64,000 nucleotides of DNA from Agromyces sp. S2-1-8 (GCF_021129215.1 NZ_JAJOLP010000001.1:3224001-3288000); one strand, 5' to 3'. Shown: positions 45,654-55,533, counted from the first letter of the stretch. Notes: generated by a model from the sequence alone, not told the origin. Program-made: numbers and translations.

Positions 45654-47135
45654 TCAGTACCGGTAGTGGTCGACCTTGTACGGGCCCTCGACCGGCACGC
45701 CGATGTAGGCGGCCTGCTCGGGGCTCAGCGTCGTGAGCTGCACGCCGAGCGAGTCGAGGTGCAGGCGGGCGACCTTCTCGTCGAGGTGCTTCGGCAGCAC
45801 GTACACGCCGACCGGGTACGCGTCGGGACGGGTCCACAGTTCGATCTGGGCGAGCACCTGGTTGGCGAACGAGTTCGACATGACGAACGAGGGATGGCCG
45901 GTGGCGTTGCCGAGGTTCATGAGGCGTCCCTCGCTCAGCACGAGGATCGAGCGGCCGGTCGGCAGCCGCCACTCGTGCACCTGGGGCTTGATCTCGACCT
46001 TCTCGGCGCCCGCGAGCGACTCGAGCGCGGCCATGTCGATCTCGTTGTCGAAGTGGCCCACGTTCGCGACGATCGCGAGGTGCTTCATCGCGAGCATGTG
46101 CTCGAGGCGGATGACGTCCTTGTTGCCCGTGCACGTGACGAAGATGTCGACCTCGCCGACCGCGTCCTCGACGCGGGCGACCTGGTAGCCGTCCATCGCG
46201 GCCTGCAACGCGCAGATCGGGTCGACCTCGCTCACGATGACGCGCGCGCCCTGGCCGCGCAGCGCCTCGGCGGCGCCCTTGCCGACGTCGCCGTAGCCGA
46301 CGACGAACGCGACCTTGCCGCCCATGAGCACGTCGGTGGCCCGGTTGAGCCCGTCGGGCAGCGAGTGGCGGATGCCGTACTTGTTGTCGAACTTCGACTT
46401 CGTGACCGAGTCGTTGACGTTGATCGCCGGGAAGAGCAGCCCGCCGGCGGCGTGCAGCTCGTAGAGCCGGTGCACGCCGGTCGTCGTCTCTTCGGTGACG
46501 CCCTTGAGCTCGGCGGCGATACGGGTCCAGCGGTCGGGGCTGAGCTCGAGCGAGCGGCGCAGGGTGTCGAGCACCACGCGGTACTCCGCGCTGTCGCCCG
46601 GGGATGCCTCGGGCACGGCGCCCGCGGCCTCGACGTCGCGACCGCGGTGCACGAGCAGCGTGGCGTCGCCGCCGTCGTCGAGGATCATGTTGGGCCCGAT
46701 CCAGTCGGCGCCGGCCGCCGTCGCCTCGGCGCTCCAGTCGAAGATGCGGTCGGTGCACCACCAGTACTCGTCGAGGGTCTCGCCCTTCCAGGCGAACACC
46801 GGCACCCCCGCGGGCGCGTCGACGGTGCCCTCGGGACCGACGACGACCGCGGCGGCCGCCTCGTCCTGCGTCGAGAAGATGTTGCAGCTCGCCCACCGCA
46901 CCTGCGCCCCGAGGGCGACGAGCGTCTCGATGAGCACCGCGGTCTGCACGGTCATGTGCAGGCTGCCGGCGATGCGGGCCCCCGCGAGCGGCTTCGCGGC
47001 GCCGAACTCGGCTCGCAGCGCCATGAGCCCCGGCATCTCGTTCTCGGCGAGCCGCAGCTGGTGTCGCCCCGCCTCGGCGAGCGAGAGGTCGGCGACCTTG
47101 AACGGGAGGGCGATGGTGGCGGGCTCGATGCTCAT
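45654..47135 (-). CDS. ahcY: Adenosylhomocysteinase
   Basis: NAD-dependent SAH hydrolase of 493 residues that removes S-adenosylhomocysteine in the activated-methyl cycle. Visible motifs: [16 protein letters not shown] and [12 protein letters not shown] in the substrate domain, [15 protein letters not shown], the NAD site [12 protein letters not shown], and the C-terminal KVDHYRY that closes the neighbouring subunit's NAD site. It includes the insertion of about 40 residues typical of the long actinobacterial form. Start 47135 was preferred; ATG 47144 would add three residues. No SAH or SAM riboswitch was recognised upstream (64 bases to manB). Confidence 0.96.
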   Translation of the reverse strand: MSIEPATIALPFKVADLSLAEAGRHQLRLAENEMPGLMALRAEFGAAKPLAGARIAGSLHMTVQTAVLIETLVALGAQVRWASCNIFSTQDEAAAAVVVGPEGTVDAPAGVPVFAWKGETLDEYWWCTDRIFDWSAEATAAGADWIGPNMILDDGGDATLLVHRGRDVEAAGAVPEASPGDSAEYRVVLDTLRRSLELSPDRWTRIAAELKGVTEETTTGVHRLYELHAAGGLLFPAINVNDSVTKSKFDNKYGIRHSLPDGLNRATDVLMGGKVAFVVGYGDVGKGAAEALRGQGARVIVSEVDPICALQAAMDGYQVARVEDAVGEVDIFVTCTGNKDVIRLEHMLAMKHLAIVANVGHFDNEIDMAALESLAGAEKVEIKPQVHEWRLPTGRSILVLSEGRLMNLGNATGHPSFVMSNSFANQVLAQIELWTRPDAYPVGVYVLPKHLDEKVARLHLDSLGVQLTTLSPEQAAYIGVPVEGPYKVDHYRY

Positions 47136-47199
47136 GCCGACCATTCTCGCAGGCCCGCGCGATGGGCGACGTCGCGTAACTCGTGTCGGCCGAGGACTC

Positions 47200-48636
47200 C
47201 TACTCGACGCGGATGAGCGCGAGCACCTCGTCGCGGATCGCGGCCATGGTCGGCTCGTCGCCGCCCTCGACGTTGAGCCGCAGGAGCGGCTCGGTGTTCG
47301 AGGGGCGCACGTTGAACCACCAGAACGGCTCGTCTCCCGCGGTGACGCCCGTGACGGTCAGTCCGTCGAGCTCGTCGAACTCGCCGCGGCCGGTGAACGC
47401 CTCGACCACGCGCGTGTAGGCCGAGGGCACGTCGTCGACGACCGAGTTGATCTCGCCCGAGAGCGAGTACGGCGTGAAGCGGGCGGCGACCTCCGACAGC
47501 GGTGCCGACTGCGCCCCGAACTCGGCGAGCACGTGCATCGCGGCGAGCATGCCGTTGTCGGCGCCCCAGAAGTCGCGGAAGTAGTAGTGGGCCGAGTGCT
47601 CGCCGCCGAACACCGCCCCGGTCGCCTTCATCTGGTCCTTGATGAGCGAGTGCCCGACGCGCGTACGCACGGGGATCGCCCCGGCCGCCTCGATCGTCTC
47701 GGGCACGAAGCGCGAGGTGATGAGGTTGTGGATGACGTTCACCCCGGTCTCGCCGGCCGCGGTGACGCGTGCGATCTCGCGCAGTGCCACGATCGCTGCG
47801 ACGGCCGAGGGGCTCACCGCGCCGCCCTGCTCGTCGACGACGAAGCACCGGTCGGCGTCGCCGTCGAAGGCGAGTCCGAGGTCGGCGCTGTGCTCGACCA
47901 CGGCGCGCTGCAGGTCGACGAGGTTCGCAGGCTCGAGCGGGTTCGCCTCGTGGTTCGGGAAGGTGCCGTCGAGCTCGAAGTACAGGGGCACGATCTCGAG
48001 CGGCAGCGCGGGCAGGCCGGCAGCCTCGCCGAGCACGGCGGGGACGGTGAGCCCGCCCATGCCGTTGCCGGCGTCGACGACGATCTTCAGCGGGCGAACA
48101 CTCGACAGGTCGACGAGCGACCGCAGGTACGCCGCGTAGTCGGCGAGCACGTCGGCCTCGGTCACGGCGCCGGCGGTCTCTGCGACGGGGATGCCGCCCT
48201 CGAGGTAGTCGGCGGCGCGATCGCGGATCGCCGCGAGTCCGGTGTCGAGCGAGATGCCCTGCGCGCCGGCGCGGGAGAACTTGATGCCGTTGTACGCGGC
48301 GGGGTTGTGGCTCGCAGTGAACATCGCGGCCGGGGCGTCGAGCGAACCGGATGCGAAGTAGCTCTCGTCGGTCGAGCACAGCCCGATCGAGACGACGTCG
48401 GCTCCGCGCACCGATGCGCCCGCCGCGAACGCCGCCGCGAACCCGGGCGACGAGTCGCGCATGTCATGGCCGACGACGACGCGGCCGCCTGCGGCGCCCA
48501 CCTCGTCGACGAAGGCCGCTCCGAGCGCCTCGACGGTCTCGTCGGTCAGCCCCTCGCCCACGATCCCGCGGACGTCGTAGGCCTTCACGATCGCCTCGAG
48601 GCGCGCACGAGCGCCGGACGCTGCAGCGGGACTCAT
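47200..48636 (-). CDS. manB: Phosphomannomutase/phosphoglucomutase
   Basis: Alpha-D-phosphohexomutase of 478 residues making mannose-1-phosphate (and possibly glucose-1-phosphate) for glycans. Motifs in order: [15 protein letters not shown] with the phospho-Ser, [13 protein letters not shown] for Mg, [13 protein letters not shown] for sugar recognition, and [14 protein letters not shown] for the phosphate. ATG 48636 overlaps the DUF3499 stop by four bases. With manA further right it supplies mannose donors; the Rv3257c-Rv3258c order in M. tuberculosis is the same. Confidence 0.94.
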   Translation of the reverse strand: MSPAAASGARARLEAIVKAYDVRGIVGEGLTDETVEALGAAFVDEVGAAGGRVVVGHDMRDSSPGFAAAFAAGASVRGADVVSIGLCSTDESYFASGSLDAPAAMFTASHNPAAYNGIKFSRAGAQGISLDTGLAAIRDRAADYLEGGIPVAETAGAVTEADVLADYAAYLRSLVDLSSVRPLKIVVDAGNGMGGLTVPAVLGEAAGLPALPLEIVPLYFELDGTFPNHEANPLEPANLVDLQRAVVEHSADLGLAFDGDADRCFVVDEQGGAVSPSAVAAIVALREIARVTAAGETGVNVIHNLITSRFVPETIEAAGAIPVRTRVGHSLIKDQMKATGAVFGGEHSAHYYFRDFWGADNGMLAAMHVLAEFGAQSAPLSEVAARFTPYSLSGEINSVVDDVPSAYTRVVEAFTGRGEFDELDGLTVTGVTAGDEPFWWFNVRPSNTEPLLRLNVEGGDEPTMAAIRDEVLALIRVE

Positions 48637-48848
48637 GCTTTGAAACCTACCTCACCGAGTGAGACGTGCCGCACGACCTGCCAGCCGACGGGTGCCGACG
48701 TGCGCTCGGCGTGGCGGGCGCACAGGTCGTAACCGTGCGGCTCGGGCACGGTCGCGAGCGGCCCCAGCACGGCCATCGAATCGGCGTAGTCGAAGGTCAG
48801 GGTCGCGACCGCCTCGGCGGCGCATGCGGTGCGCGAACAACGTCTCAT
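48633..48848 (-). CDS. DUF3499 protein with cysteine pairs
   Basis: Small actinobacterial protein of 71 residues. Four cysteines (MRRCSRTACAAEA at the N terminus, then YDLCARH, with His nearby) suggest metal binding; the core has ATLTFDYADSMAVLGPLA. No function is established. It overlaps manB, and a TAATCT box at 48858-48863 is 9 bases from its ATG. It is divergent from the metallopeptidase-like gene, the same arrangement as Rv3258c/Rv3259. Confidence 0.88.
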   Translation of the reverse strand: MRRCSRTACAAEAVATLTFDYADSMAVLGPLATVPEPHGYDLCARHAERTSAPVGWQVVRHVSLGEVGFKA

Positions 48849-48893
48849 GGCAGATCAAGATTAGCGACGACCCCCGCCATTACGATGGAGGGT

Positions 48894-49334
48894 ATGCCCC
48901 GCTCTCGTCGTGTCGCCGACCCGCGCTCTCCGAGGCGGCTCGCCCGCGACCGCCACGGGCGCGGCATGCGCTCGCCGGTGACCGGTCCGCACCTCCCGAT
49001 GCTCACGAACCGGCTCGACGAGTTCGAGCTCACGGTCGCGACGACGGTGTCGTACCTGCGCGGCCTCTGGCCCGAGCTCGAGGGGGTCGTCTTCGAGGTC
49101 GCCCAGGCGCCGGCCGAGGCCATTCACGATGATCACATCGACCGGTGGAAGGTCTACCACGACGAGCGGCGCATCGTCTTCTTCCGGTTGCCGATCGTGC
49201 GGTTCCTGCGGCTGCAGGAGGGTGAAGACAAAGACGAGAAGCTCCTGGTCGAGAGTTGCGTGTTCCGCGCGATCGCGGACTTCCTCGGGCGCGACCCGTG
49301 GGAACTCGCCCCCGGGCGGTATCGCCACTTCTGA
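48894..49334 (+). CDS. Metallopeptidase-family (Rv3259-like) protein lacking HExxH
   Basis: Protein of 146 residues in the zincin-like DUF1025 group. After an Arg-rich N terminus (about 1-30) come a helix with LTNRLDEFELTVATTVSYLRG, a strand with GVVFEVAQAP, VFFRLPIVRF and a last helix ESCVFRAIADFLGRDPWEL. Other members carry HExxH in that last helix; no HExxH is present anywhere here, so peptidase activity is unlikely. ATG 48894 lies 7 bases after a TACGAT box (48881-48886), a likely leaderless start. Confidence 0.82.
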   Translation: MPRSRRVADPRSPRRLARDRHGRGMRSPVTGPHLPMLTNRLDEFELTVATTVSYLRGLWPELEGVVFEVAQAPAEAIHDDHIDRWKVYHDERRIVFFRLPIVRFLRLQEGEDKDEKLLVESCVFRAIADFLGRDPWELAPGRYRHF

Positions 49335-49383
49335 CCCCGGTGATCCGGTAGCGCGAAGCGCGTACGAGGCCCCGCCGCGGCCG

Positions 49384-50859
49384 TCAGTGCGGGAACACCC
49401 GCAACGGCGAGTCGAGCGGCCCCGGTGGGCGCACCGGGAACGAGGACAGTGCCCGCTCGCCCGAGTACGCCACGGTCGCGTGCAATCCGGCCGTCCCGTC
49501 GAGTTCGACGACACCGCGTGCCTCGACCTCGATCGCCTCGGTCGTGCCAGGGGCGATCCGCACCTCGCGCTCATCGCCGTCGACCGTGAGCGTCGCCTCG
49601 ACCTCGTCGTCGCCGGGGTTCGCGAGGTGCAGCACCGGGTTCGGCCCGCGCGGAACTGCGATGACCGCCGTGTCGAGCAGCGGCAGCGTCGCCGCGGTCC
49701 AGGCGAGGTCGACGGATGCCTCGCGGTCGTCCCCGTCGGGGTCGGTCTGCGCCTGCGGGGAGCCGGTCGTCGCGCGCGCGGCGGCGACGATCGGCCCGTC
49801 GGCCTCGAGCGCGATGGTGTACTCGCCCGCATCGAGGTCGCCGAGCGGCACGTCGCTGACGATCCCCGGCTCGAGCGTCGCATCGATGCTGCCGCCTCCA
49901 CCGCCCGACTCGGGAGCGATGTCGATCGAGACCTGCACGGGATCGTCGCCGGTCGCGAGGAGCCTCACTGCCGGGAAGGCGTCGCCCTCGGCGTGGTCGT
50001 CCGTCGCGTCGACGCCGCCGTCGACCGGCACGGTGAAGCCGGGGATGATCTGGACCTCGGCGGGCGTCGCGGTCGGCCCGACGAGTTCGACGCCCGCCGG
50101 CGTGAGCCCCTCGACGACGGTGTGCTCGAGCGACGCGGCGATCCCACCGCCGGTGCTCGTGACGTGCACGACGGGCGAGGCGAGGTTCGGGGCGAGCCCG
50201 GCCAGCGAGACGACGCGCTGTTCGCCGGCCGGCACCGTGATGCCGAGACCCGACGGTGCGTCGACCGCGCCGCCCTCGCCGATCACGCGGACATCGACGG
50301 TCGACGCGACGGCGGTCGGGTTCGAGAGCAGCACGAGCCCCGAGCGCCCGACGTCGGTGGCGCCGCCGACGAGCCACGCCTCGGTGACGACCTCGTCGCA
50401 GGCGGCCGCGGCGTATCCGGCGATCGTGTCGCGCGAGACCTGCTGCCCCTGCGCACCGGCGAGCATGCCCGCCTCGACCGCACCGGCCTCGGTGGTCAGC
50501 GCGAGCGGGGTGCCGTCGCGGTCGGCACGAGGATTCTCGGGGGCGGCGAGTGGGGTCTCGGCGACCTCGGCATCGTCGGGGACGGCGCCGTGCGTCACGG
50601 AGGTCGTCCCGACCGAGCTCGCGGTCGTCGCCTCATCGGGGTCGTCGCCGAGCGAGAGCAGCGGGCCGGGGCACACCCGCAGCTGTCCCGTCTCGGCAGG
50701 CTTCACGACGAGCGACGGCGGCGTGATGCGGTGCTCCGGCCACGGCACCAGCGCGGCCGCCGCGAGGGCGCCGACGGCGATGCCGGCCGCGATCACGACG
50801 GCGAGGCCGCGTGCGCCGATCCGGGCGAGCCGGCGGCCGAGGTTGCGCTCAGCGGCCAT
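49384..50859 (-). CDS. DUF5719 secreted or membrane-anchored protein
   Basis: Protein of 491 residues with one N-terminal hydrophobic segment (about 18-40, GLAVVIAAGIAVGALAAAALV) and an extracytoplasmic part made of repeated beta-rich units (LVLLSNPTAVASTVDVRVIG, NPVLHLANPGDDEVEATLTV) that look immunoglobulin-like. This family regularly accompanies the large membrane glycosyltransferase found upstream here, and it may assist that enzyme at the cell surface. GAAGGAG lies about 7 bases before the ATG, and the start overlaps the glycosyltransferase stop by 11 bases. Confidence 0.8.
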   Translation of the reverse strand: MAAERNLGRRLARIGARGLAVVIAAGIAVGALAAAALVPWPEHRITPPSLVVKPAETGQLRVCPGPLLSLGDDPDEATTASSVGTTSVTHGAVPDDAEVAETPLAAPENPRADRDGTPLALTTEAGAVEAGMLAGAQGQQVSRDTIAGYAAAACDEVVTEAWLVGGATDVGRSGLVLLSNPTAVASTVDVRVIGEGGAVDAPSGLGITVPAGEQRVVSLAGLAPNLASPVVHVTSTGGGIAASLEHTVVEGLTPAGVELVGPTATPAEVQIIPGFTVPVDGGVDATDDHAEGDAFPAVRLLATGDDPVQVSIDIAPESGGGGGSIDATLEPGIVSDVPLGDLDAGEYTIALEADGPIVAAARATTGSPQAQTDPDGDDREASVDLAWTAATLPLLDTAVIAVPRGPNPVLHLANPGDDEVEATLTVDGDEREVRIAPGTTEAIEVEARGVVELDGTAGLHATVAYSGERALSSFPVRPPGPLDSPLRVFPH

Positions 50860-53800
50860 CGTCGTCTCCTTCGGTCGCGTCGGGCTCGGGTTCGGTTCGC
50901 GGCGGTTCGGACGCCTCCGGCTCGCCACCGTCGGTCGCGTCGGCGGACGGCTCGACGTCGTCGGTTGCCGTCGTGGGATGCTCGTCGTAGAAGGCCGCGG
51001 CCTGCGGCTCGTCGTCGACGGGCTCGGTCTTCGGGGCCGGCTCGAGCGATCCGCTCCCCGGTGGCGACGTCATCCCGTCGTCGGATCCGGCGGCGACGAT
51101 GCCGCTCGCATCTTCCGCCCCGCCCGCTGCCGCGACCGGCTTCGGCTTGCGTGCACGGATCAGCGGGCGCCGCGCGGGTCGACGCTGCGGACTCCGGTCG
51201 GCTTCGCGGCCGGCACCCGTCGGAATCGAGAGCAGCAGCGTCGCTCCGAGCACGATGAGCTGCACGACGGCGACCGCGCCGACCAGCCAGCTGCTCGCCT
51301 CCGGCGGGATCTGCGCCGCCGAGGCATCCGGTTCTGCCGACGTGAACCGCCAGAGCGTGCCGAAGTCGGTCTCGCCGACGGCCACGAGCGCCGCGTTGCC
51401 GTCGAGCGCGGTACGCGCTCGCTCGGCGGTGGCGACCGCGGCGCGGTCGTCGACCTCGGGGTCGTCGAGCAGCACGAACGAAGCGCCGAACTCGCGCACC
51501 GCGGCCTCCGGGTCGAAGCCGCTCCGCGACGCGAGGTTGCCCGCGATCTCGGCGAGCTGCTCCTCATCGGCCGAGAGCGTCAGTGCGGTGGCGTCGAGGG
51601 TCGATTGCTCGTCGAGCGTGGTCCCCGCGCCGCGCTCGAGCGTCGCGCGGAGGCTGCCGTCGGCGTCGGGCGTCATGCGGAGCGTCGTGACGCGGGAGTC
51701 GTTCTCGGCTTCGGCACCGACGAACGCCGGCAGCGTGCGCACCGCGGCGGGCCGTACGGCGACCGTGCCCGTGGCGAGGTCGATCGCCGTCGGCACGACG
51801 GCGGCGACGACGGCGGCGAGCACGACCCATGCCACGAGCGCACGGCCTCGTCGCAGCGCGTCGAGCGCGACGACGGCGGCGAGCACGAGCCCGATCCAGG
51901 CGAGGCTGAGACCGGCACCCGACCACAGCGGCACAGCGGTCGCACCCGAGCTCGACAGTGCGAGGTGCGTCGCGAGCAGGGCGGTCGCGAAGCCGAGCAG
52001 CGCCGCCCCGAGCGCGAGCACGGCGGAGCGGAAGGCCGGCGCGAGCACCGCGGTGAGCGCGACGATCACGAGCGGCAGCACGAGCGCGCTGACGGCGATG
52101 CGGAAATCGACGCTCGTGGTCGCGAAGAAGCTGTTCCAGCCTCCCCACGAGCCGTCGGGCAGGCCGAGGGCGAGCTGCCACACCGACGGCACGGTGCTCT
52201 CGGTCGGCAGCCCGGGGTCGGCGAGCAGGCCGAGCAGATTGCCCCGGTCGATCTGCCCGATCACGAGCGGCGCGGCGAGCACGATCGCGGGGATGGGCAG
52301 GCCCACGAGCCGGACGGCGGCCCGCCCGCTCACGGCGAGCGCGACGATCCAGGCGATGAGCAGCGCCGGCGCGAGGCTCGGCGCCGCGGCGATCACCGCG
52401 GCGAACAGGAGCGATGCGGTCGCGGCAGCCGCCCACGAGGTCGCGGCGCCGAACGCCGCGAACGCGAGCCATGCCAACAGCACGTGTGCGAGGACGGCCC
52501 CGGGGCGCCCGTCGCCGAGGGCGATCAGGAACGGCGGGGCGAACGCCCACATCAATGCGGCGACCGCCCGGAGCGACCCGCGCTCGGTCAGTCGCGATGC
52601 CGCGAACCAGGCGCCGAGCGCCGCCGCCGGGATCGCGAGGAGCCACAGCAACAGGAGCGCGGTCGACGGCGCCCAGAAGGTCACGGATCCGAGCACGGCG
52701 AGCGCCCCGGCGAACGGGTCGGCGCCGCCCATGAATCCGGGGCCGATGTCGCGCCAGCCGTAGGCGGCGTTGCGCCAGAGTGCGTCGAGGCCGTTCGAGA
52801 GCGGCTCGAGGCCGCCTCCGCTCACGCCGCCCGCGCCGAAGAGCCAGGAGAACAGCGCGATCGACGCGACGATCGAGGCGAGCAGGACCCAACCACCGCC
52901 CGTGCCGAGGAACTGGAGCTCGTGCTTGCGCCCGCGCGCGCGTTCGCGGCGGGCCTCCGCGGCGTGCTGCCGGCGGCGGCCCATCTCGTCGGGCTGCATG
53001 CGCAGCGGCGCGATCGCCGACCAGCCGACCGTGCGGGCGGACTTCAGCCTGCGGCGGGCACGCGGCACGCGGGCGCCCGAGAACATCGTCGTCACGGCGG
53101 CCGCGAACTCGCCGGGGATGGCGCCGGGCGCCTTCACGAGGAGCAGCCGGATCGAGCGGAGCACCGCAAGCGGCAGGAAGGTCAGCCAATGCAGCGGAGC
53201 GAGGACGAGGGGTGCGTAGACGAGACGCCGGTGCAGTTGCGCCGCGCGGGTGTTGCGGACGCGCCGGCGCGTCGTCCGCGCCTTCGGGCCCGTCTCGGGC
53301 CCGGCGACGCCGGCGCCCGCGAATCGCACCTTCGCCTCGGGTACGACCTCGACGCGGTGCCCGGCGAGGCGGGCCCGGATCGACAGGTCGAGCGCGTCGT
53401 CGACGGTGGGCAGGCCCGGGTCGAAGCCGCCGAGAGTGCGCCACACCGAGTGCCGCACGAGGATCGCCGCCGGGTCGAGCCCGAGCACGTCGCTCATGCC
53501 GTCGTGCTGACCCTGGTCGAGTTCGTCGGCGACGAGGGTGACGCTGCGACCGAGGCGCGTGACGGAGCGGCCGAAGCGGGCGATGCGGTCGGGCTCGTGC
53601 CATTCGACGAGCTTGGGCCCGGCGATCGCCACCGACTTGGCCGTCTCGAGGGTCGCCACGAGGCGGGCCAGGGCATCTGGCGCGGGCGCGCTGTCCTCGG
53701 CGAGCAGCCAGAGGGCATCGCCATCGGAGTCGGGCTCGTCGAGCACGCGATCGGCAGCGCGCACTGCTTCGCCGAAGGAGAGACGCTGGGAGAGGTCGAC

Positions 53801-53974
53801 GAAGTGGGTGGGCGAGATCTTCGTGATCTGCTCTCGCGCAACCGTGTCGGCCTCGGTGAGCACGACGACGAGCGCATCAGGAGCGCGCTCCTGCGAGCGG
53901 ATCGCCTCGAGCGTCTGACGGAGATGGTCGCCGCCGTGGTGCACGACGAGGACGGCGGTGACTCTGGGGAACAT
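50849..53974 (-). CDS. Large membrane glycosyltransferase (GT2 domain plus multi-TM region)
   Basis: Protein of 1041 residues. An N-terminal GT2 domain (about 1-240: VTAVLVVHHGGDHLRQTLEAI, the acidic site near LLAEDSAP, and LGLDPAAILVRHSVWRTLGGFD) is followed by a membrane anchor, then about twelve hydrophobic segments (about 370-760), an extracytoplasmic beta/alpha domain (about 770-930), a final TM and an acidic 90-residue tail. The plan suggests it builds or exports a polyprenyl-linked glycan. Donor and product unknown. ATG 53974 follows TAGGCT (53982-53987) by 7 bases. Confidence 0.86.
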   Translation of the reverse strand: MFPRVTAVLVVHHGGDHLRQTLEAIRSQERAPDALVVVLTEADTVAREQITKISPTHFVDLSQRLSFGEAVRAADRVLDEPDSDGDALWLLAEDSAPAPDALARLVATLETAKSVAIAGPKLVEWHEPDRIARFGRSVTRLGRSVTLVADELDQGQHDGMSDVLGLDPAAILVRHSVWRTLGGFDPGLPTVDDALDLSIRARLAGHRVEVVPEAKVRFAGAGVAGPETGPKARTTRRRVRNTRAAQLHRRLVYAPLVLAPLHWLTFLPLAVLRSIRLLLVKAPGAIPGEFAAAVTTMFSGARVPRARRRLKSARTVGWSAIAPLRMQPDEMGRRRQHAAEARRERARGRKHELQFLGTGGGWVLLASIVASIALFSWLFGAGGVSGGGLEPLSNGLDALWRNAAYGWRDIGPGFMGGADPFAGALAVLGSVTFWAPSTALLLLWLLAIPAAALGAWFAASRLTERGSLRAVAALMWAFAPPFLIALGDGRPGAVLAHVLLAWLAFAAFGAATSWAAAATASLLFAAVIAAAPSLAPALLIAWIVALAVSGRAAVRLVGLPIPAIVLAAPLVIGQIDRGNLLGLLADPGLPTESTVPSVWQLALGLPDGSWGGWNSFFATTSVDFRIAVSALVLPLVIVALTAVLAPAFRSAVLALGAALLGFATALLATHLALSSSGATAVPLWSGAGLSLAWIGLVLAAVVALDALRRGRALVAWVVLAAVVAAVVPTAIDLATGTVAVRPAAVRTLPAFVGAEAENDSRVTTLRMTPDADGSLRATLERGAGTTLDEQSTLDATALTLSADEEQLAEIAGNLASRSGFDPEAAVREFGASFVLLDDPEVDDRAAVATAERARTALDGNAALVAVGETDFGTLWRFTSAEPDASAAQIPPEASSWLVGAVAVVQLIVLGATLLLSIPTGAGREADRSPQRRPARRPLIRARKPKPVAAAGGAEDASGIVAAGSDDGMTSPPGSGSLEPAPKTEPVDDEPQAAAFYDEHPTTATDDVEPSADATDGGEPEASEPPRTEPEPDATEGDDDGR

Positions 53975-54050
53975 CGCAGTCAGCCTAAGCGGCGCACGCC
54001 GCTCGTCGGGAGACTCCCCCGGGCGCGCCTCGAAACCCGCGAAGACGAGT

Positions 54051-54076
54051 GCGGGGCCTGCCGAAGCAGGCCCCGC
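54051..54076 (-). terminator. Terminator of whiB2
   Basis: A perfect 11-bp stem (54051-54061 with 54066-54076) with a CGAA loop, ending 4 bases before the whiB2 stop on the minus strand. Confidence 0.85.
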
Positions 54077-54080
54077 GAAT

Positions 54081-54401
54081 TCACACCGCTCGCTTGCGCA
54101 GCTTGCGCCGCTCGCGCTCGGAGAGCCCGCCCCAGATGCCGAACCGCTCATCGTTGCCGAGCGCGTATTCGAGGCATTCGGCGCGGACCTCGCAGCCGGT
54201 GCAGATCTTCTTCGCGTCCCTCGTCGATCCGCCCTTCTCAGGGAAGAACGCCTCGGGATCGGTCTGCGCGCACAATGCGTCGCTCTGCCACGCCAACGGA
54301 TTGTCGTCATCGACCGCCGGGCGCACACCGGGTACTCCCAGCCTGACCGGATCGACGAACCAATCGTCAGGTACTCCAGAACGATATTCAGGACTCGCCA
54401 T
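54081..54401 (-). CDS. whiB2: WhiB2/WhmD-type iron-sulfur regulator
   Basis: Wbl transcription factor of 106 residues with cluster ligands Cys 44, Cys 67, Cys 70 and Cys 76, the GIWGG turn at 88-92 and a basic tail (ERERRKLRKRAV). It has a longer N terminus than WhiB1, as usual for the WhiB2/WhmD group that controls septation. Its place beside the DUF3499/manB block matches Rv3260c. ATG 54401 is preferred because GGTGGGAG lies 5 bases upstream; the in-frame ATG at 54452 lies within the predicted promoter -10 and would not be transcribed. Confidence 0.92.
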   Translation of the reverse strand: MASPEYRSGVPDDWFVDPVRLGVPGVRPAVDDDNPLAWQSDALCAQTDPEAFFPEKGGSTRDAKKICTGCEVRAECLEYALGNDERFGIWGGLSERERRKLRKRAV

Positions 54402-54450
54402 ATCGTCTCCCACCCAGTTGTACCGACCACCCGAAGGGTGTGTCATGAAC

Positions 54451-54480
54451 AATTACACCCATGTAATTCCCGCGAGTCAA
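54451..54480 (-). promoter_or_regulatory. whiB2 promoter with overlapping palindrome
   Basis: On the minus strand TTGACT (54480-54475), 17 bases, then TGTAAT (54457-54452): a good primary-sigma promoter. AATTACA-N4-TGTAATT (54451-54468) is a perfect dyad covering the -10 and part of the spacer, which looks like a repressor operator. The predicted leader is about 44 bases. Confidence 0.78.
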
Positions 54481-54570
54481 GTCGCAGATGGTAAACCCTC
54501 AATCACCTGTCGAGGCTTCACGCGGCACGCGACACGCCGGTGTGTTGGGGAGACGTTATGAATCGTCGGC

Positions 54571-55533
54571 TCACGCAGCGGCGCGGCGAGCCTCCCACGC
54601 CGTGCGCACCATCTCGGCGAGCGTGTGGCGCATCCTCCAGTCGAGGTCGCGGGCGGCGAGCTCGCCCGAGGCGACGATGCGGGCCGGGTCGCCGGCGCGG
54701 CGCGGCGCGATCTCGGGCGCGAACTCGATGCCGGTCACGTCGGCGACGGTGCGCATGATCTCCCCGACCGAGACGCCGTCGCCCGAGCCCAGGTTGTAGA
54801 CCGGCTCGATCGGCTCGCCGGCGTCGAGCCGCTGTGCGGCCGCGACGTGCGCCTCGGCGAGGTCGGCGACGTGGATGTAGTCGCGCACGCATGTTCCGTC
54901 GGGCGTCGGGTAGTCTTCGCCGTTGATGCGGGGCGTACGGCCGTCGAGCAGCGCGTCGAACACCAGCGGGAAGAGGTTGTGCGGGCTCGGGTCGAAGATC
55001 TCGGGGGTGCCCGAGCCGACGACGTTGAAGTAGCGCAGGCTCGTGTGCGCGAGCCCCGCCGCGCGGCCCTGGTCGGCGAGGAGCCACTCGCCGATGAGCT
55101 TGGACTCGCCATAGGGCGATTCGGGATGCTTCGGGGTCGACTCCGTGACGAGGTCGACGTCGGGCGTGCCGTAGACGGCCGCGCTCGACGAGAACACGAT
55201 GCGCGAGACGTCCTTCGACTCCATTGCCGCCAGCAGGGTGGACGTGCCCGTGACGTTCTGCTGGTACGTGTGAAGGGGGCGCTGCACCGAGACGCCGGCG
55301 TACTTGAAGCCGGCGAGGTGCACGACGCCGCGCACGTCGTAGCGCTCGAGGGTGGACTCGAGGAGGCGTCCGTCGAGGATGGAGCCCTGCACGAATGGCG
55401 TGCCGTCGGCGACGAAGCCGCGACGGCCCGACGACAGGTCGTCGACGACCACCGTGTCGATGCCCTTCGCCGCGAACGCCCGCACGACGTGCGCACCGAT
55501 GTAGCCTGCTCCCCCGGTGACCAGCCAGCTCAT
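54571..55533 (-). CDS. galE: UDP-glucose 4-epimerase
   Basis: Extended SDR enzyme of 320 residues that interconverts UDP-glucose and UDP-galactose. NAD site TGGAGYIGAHVVRA at the N terminus, catalytic SSSAAVYG with Ser, and YGESK with the catalytic Tyr and Lys. The substrate part has TSLRYFNVVGSG and RDYIHVADLAEAHV. It would supply galactose to the glycopolymer genes at the right end of the window. ATG 55533 has GAGAGGCGG upstream. A minus-strand TAGGAT at 55574-55579 is the likely -10. Confidence 0.93.
   Translation of the reverse strand: MSWLVTGGAGYIGAHVVRAFAAKGIDTVVVDDLSSGRRGFVADGTPFVQGSILDGRLLESTLERYDVRGVVHLAGFKYAGVSVQRPLHTYQQNVTGTSTLLAAMESKDVSRIVFSSSAAVYGTPDVDLVTESTPKHPESPYGESKLIGEWLLADQGRAAGLAHTSLRYFNVVGSGTPEIFDPSPHNLFPLVFDALLDGRTPRINGEDYPTPDGTCVRDYIHVADLAEAHVAAAQRLDAGEPIEPVYNLGSGDGVSVGEIMRTVADVTGIEFAPEIAPRRAGDPARIVASGELAARDLDWRMRHTLAEMVRTAWEARRAAA

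Noticed and set aside
47136..47199. SAH or SAM riboswitch before ahcY.
   Set aside because: Only 64 bases separate it from manB, with no recognisable conserved core.
54402..54452. ATG 54452 as the whiB2 start.
   Set aside because: It falls in the predicted -10 region, and ATG 54401 has a good SD.
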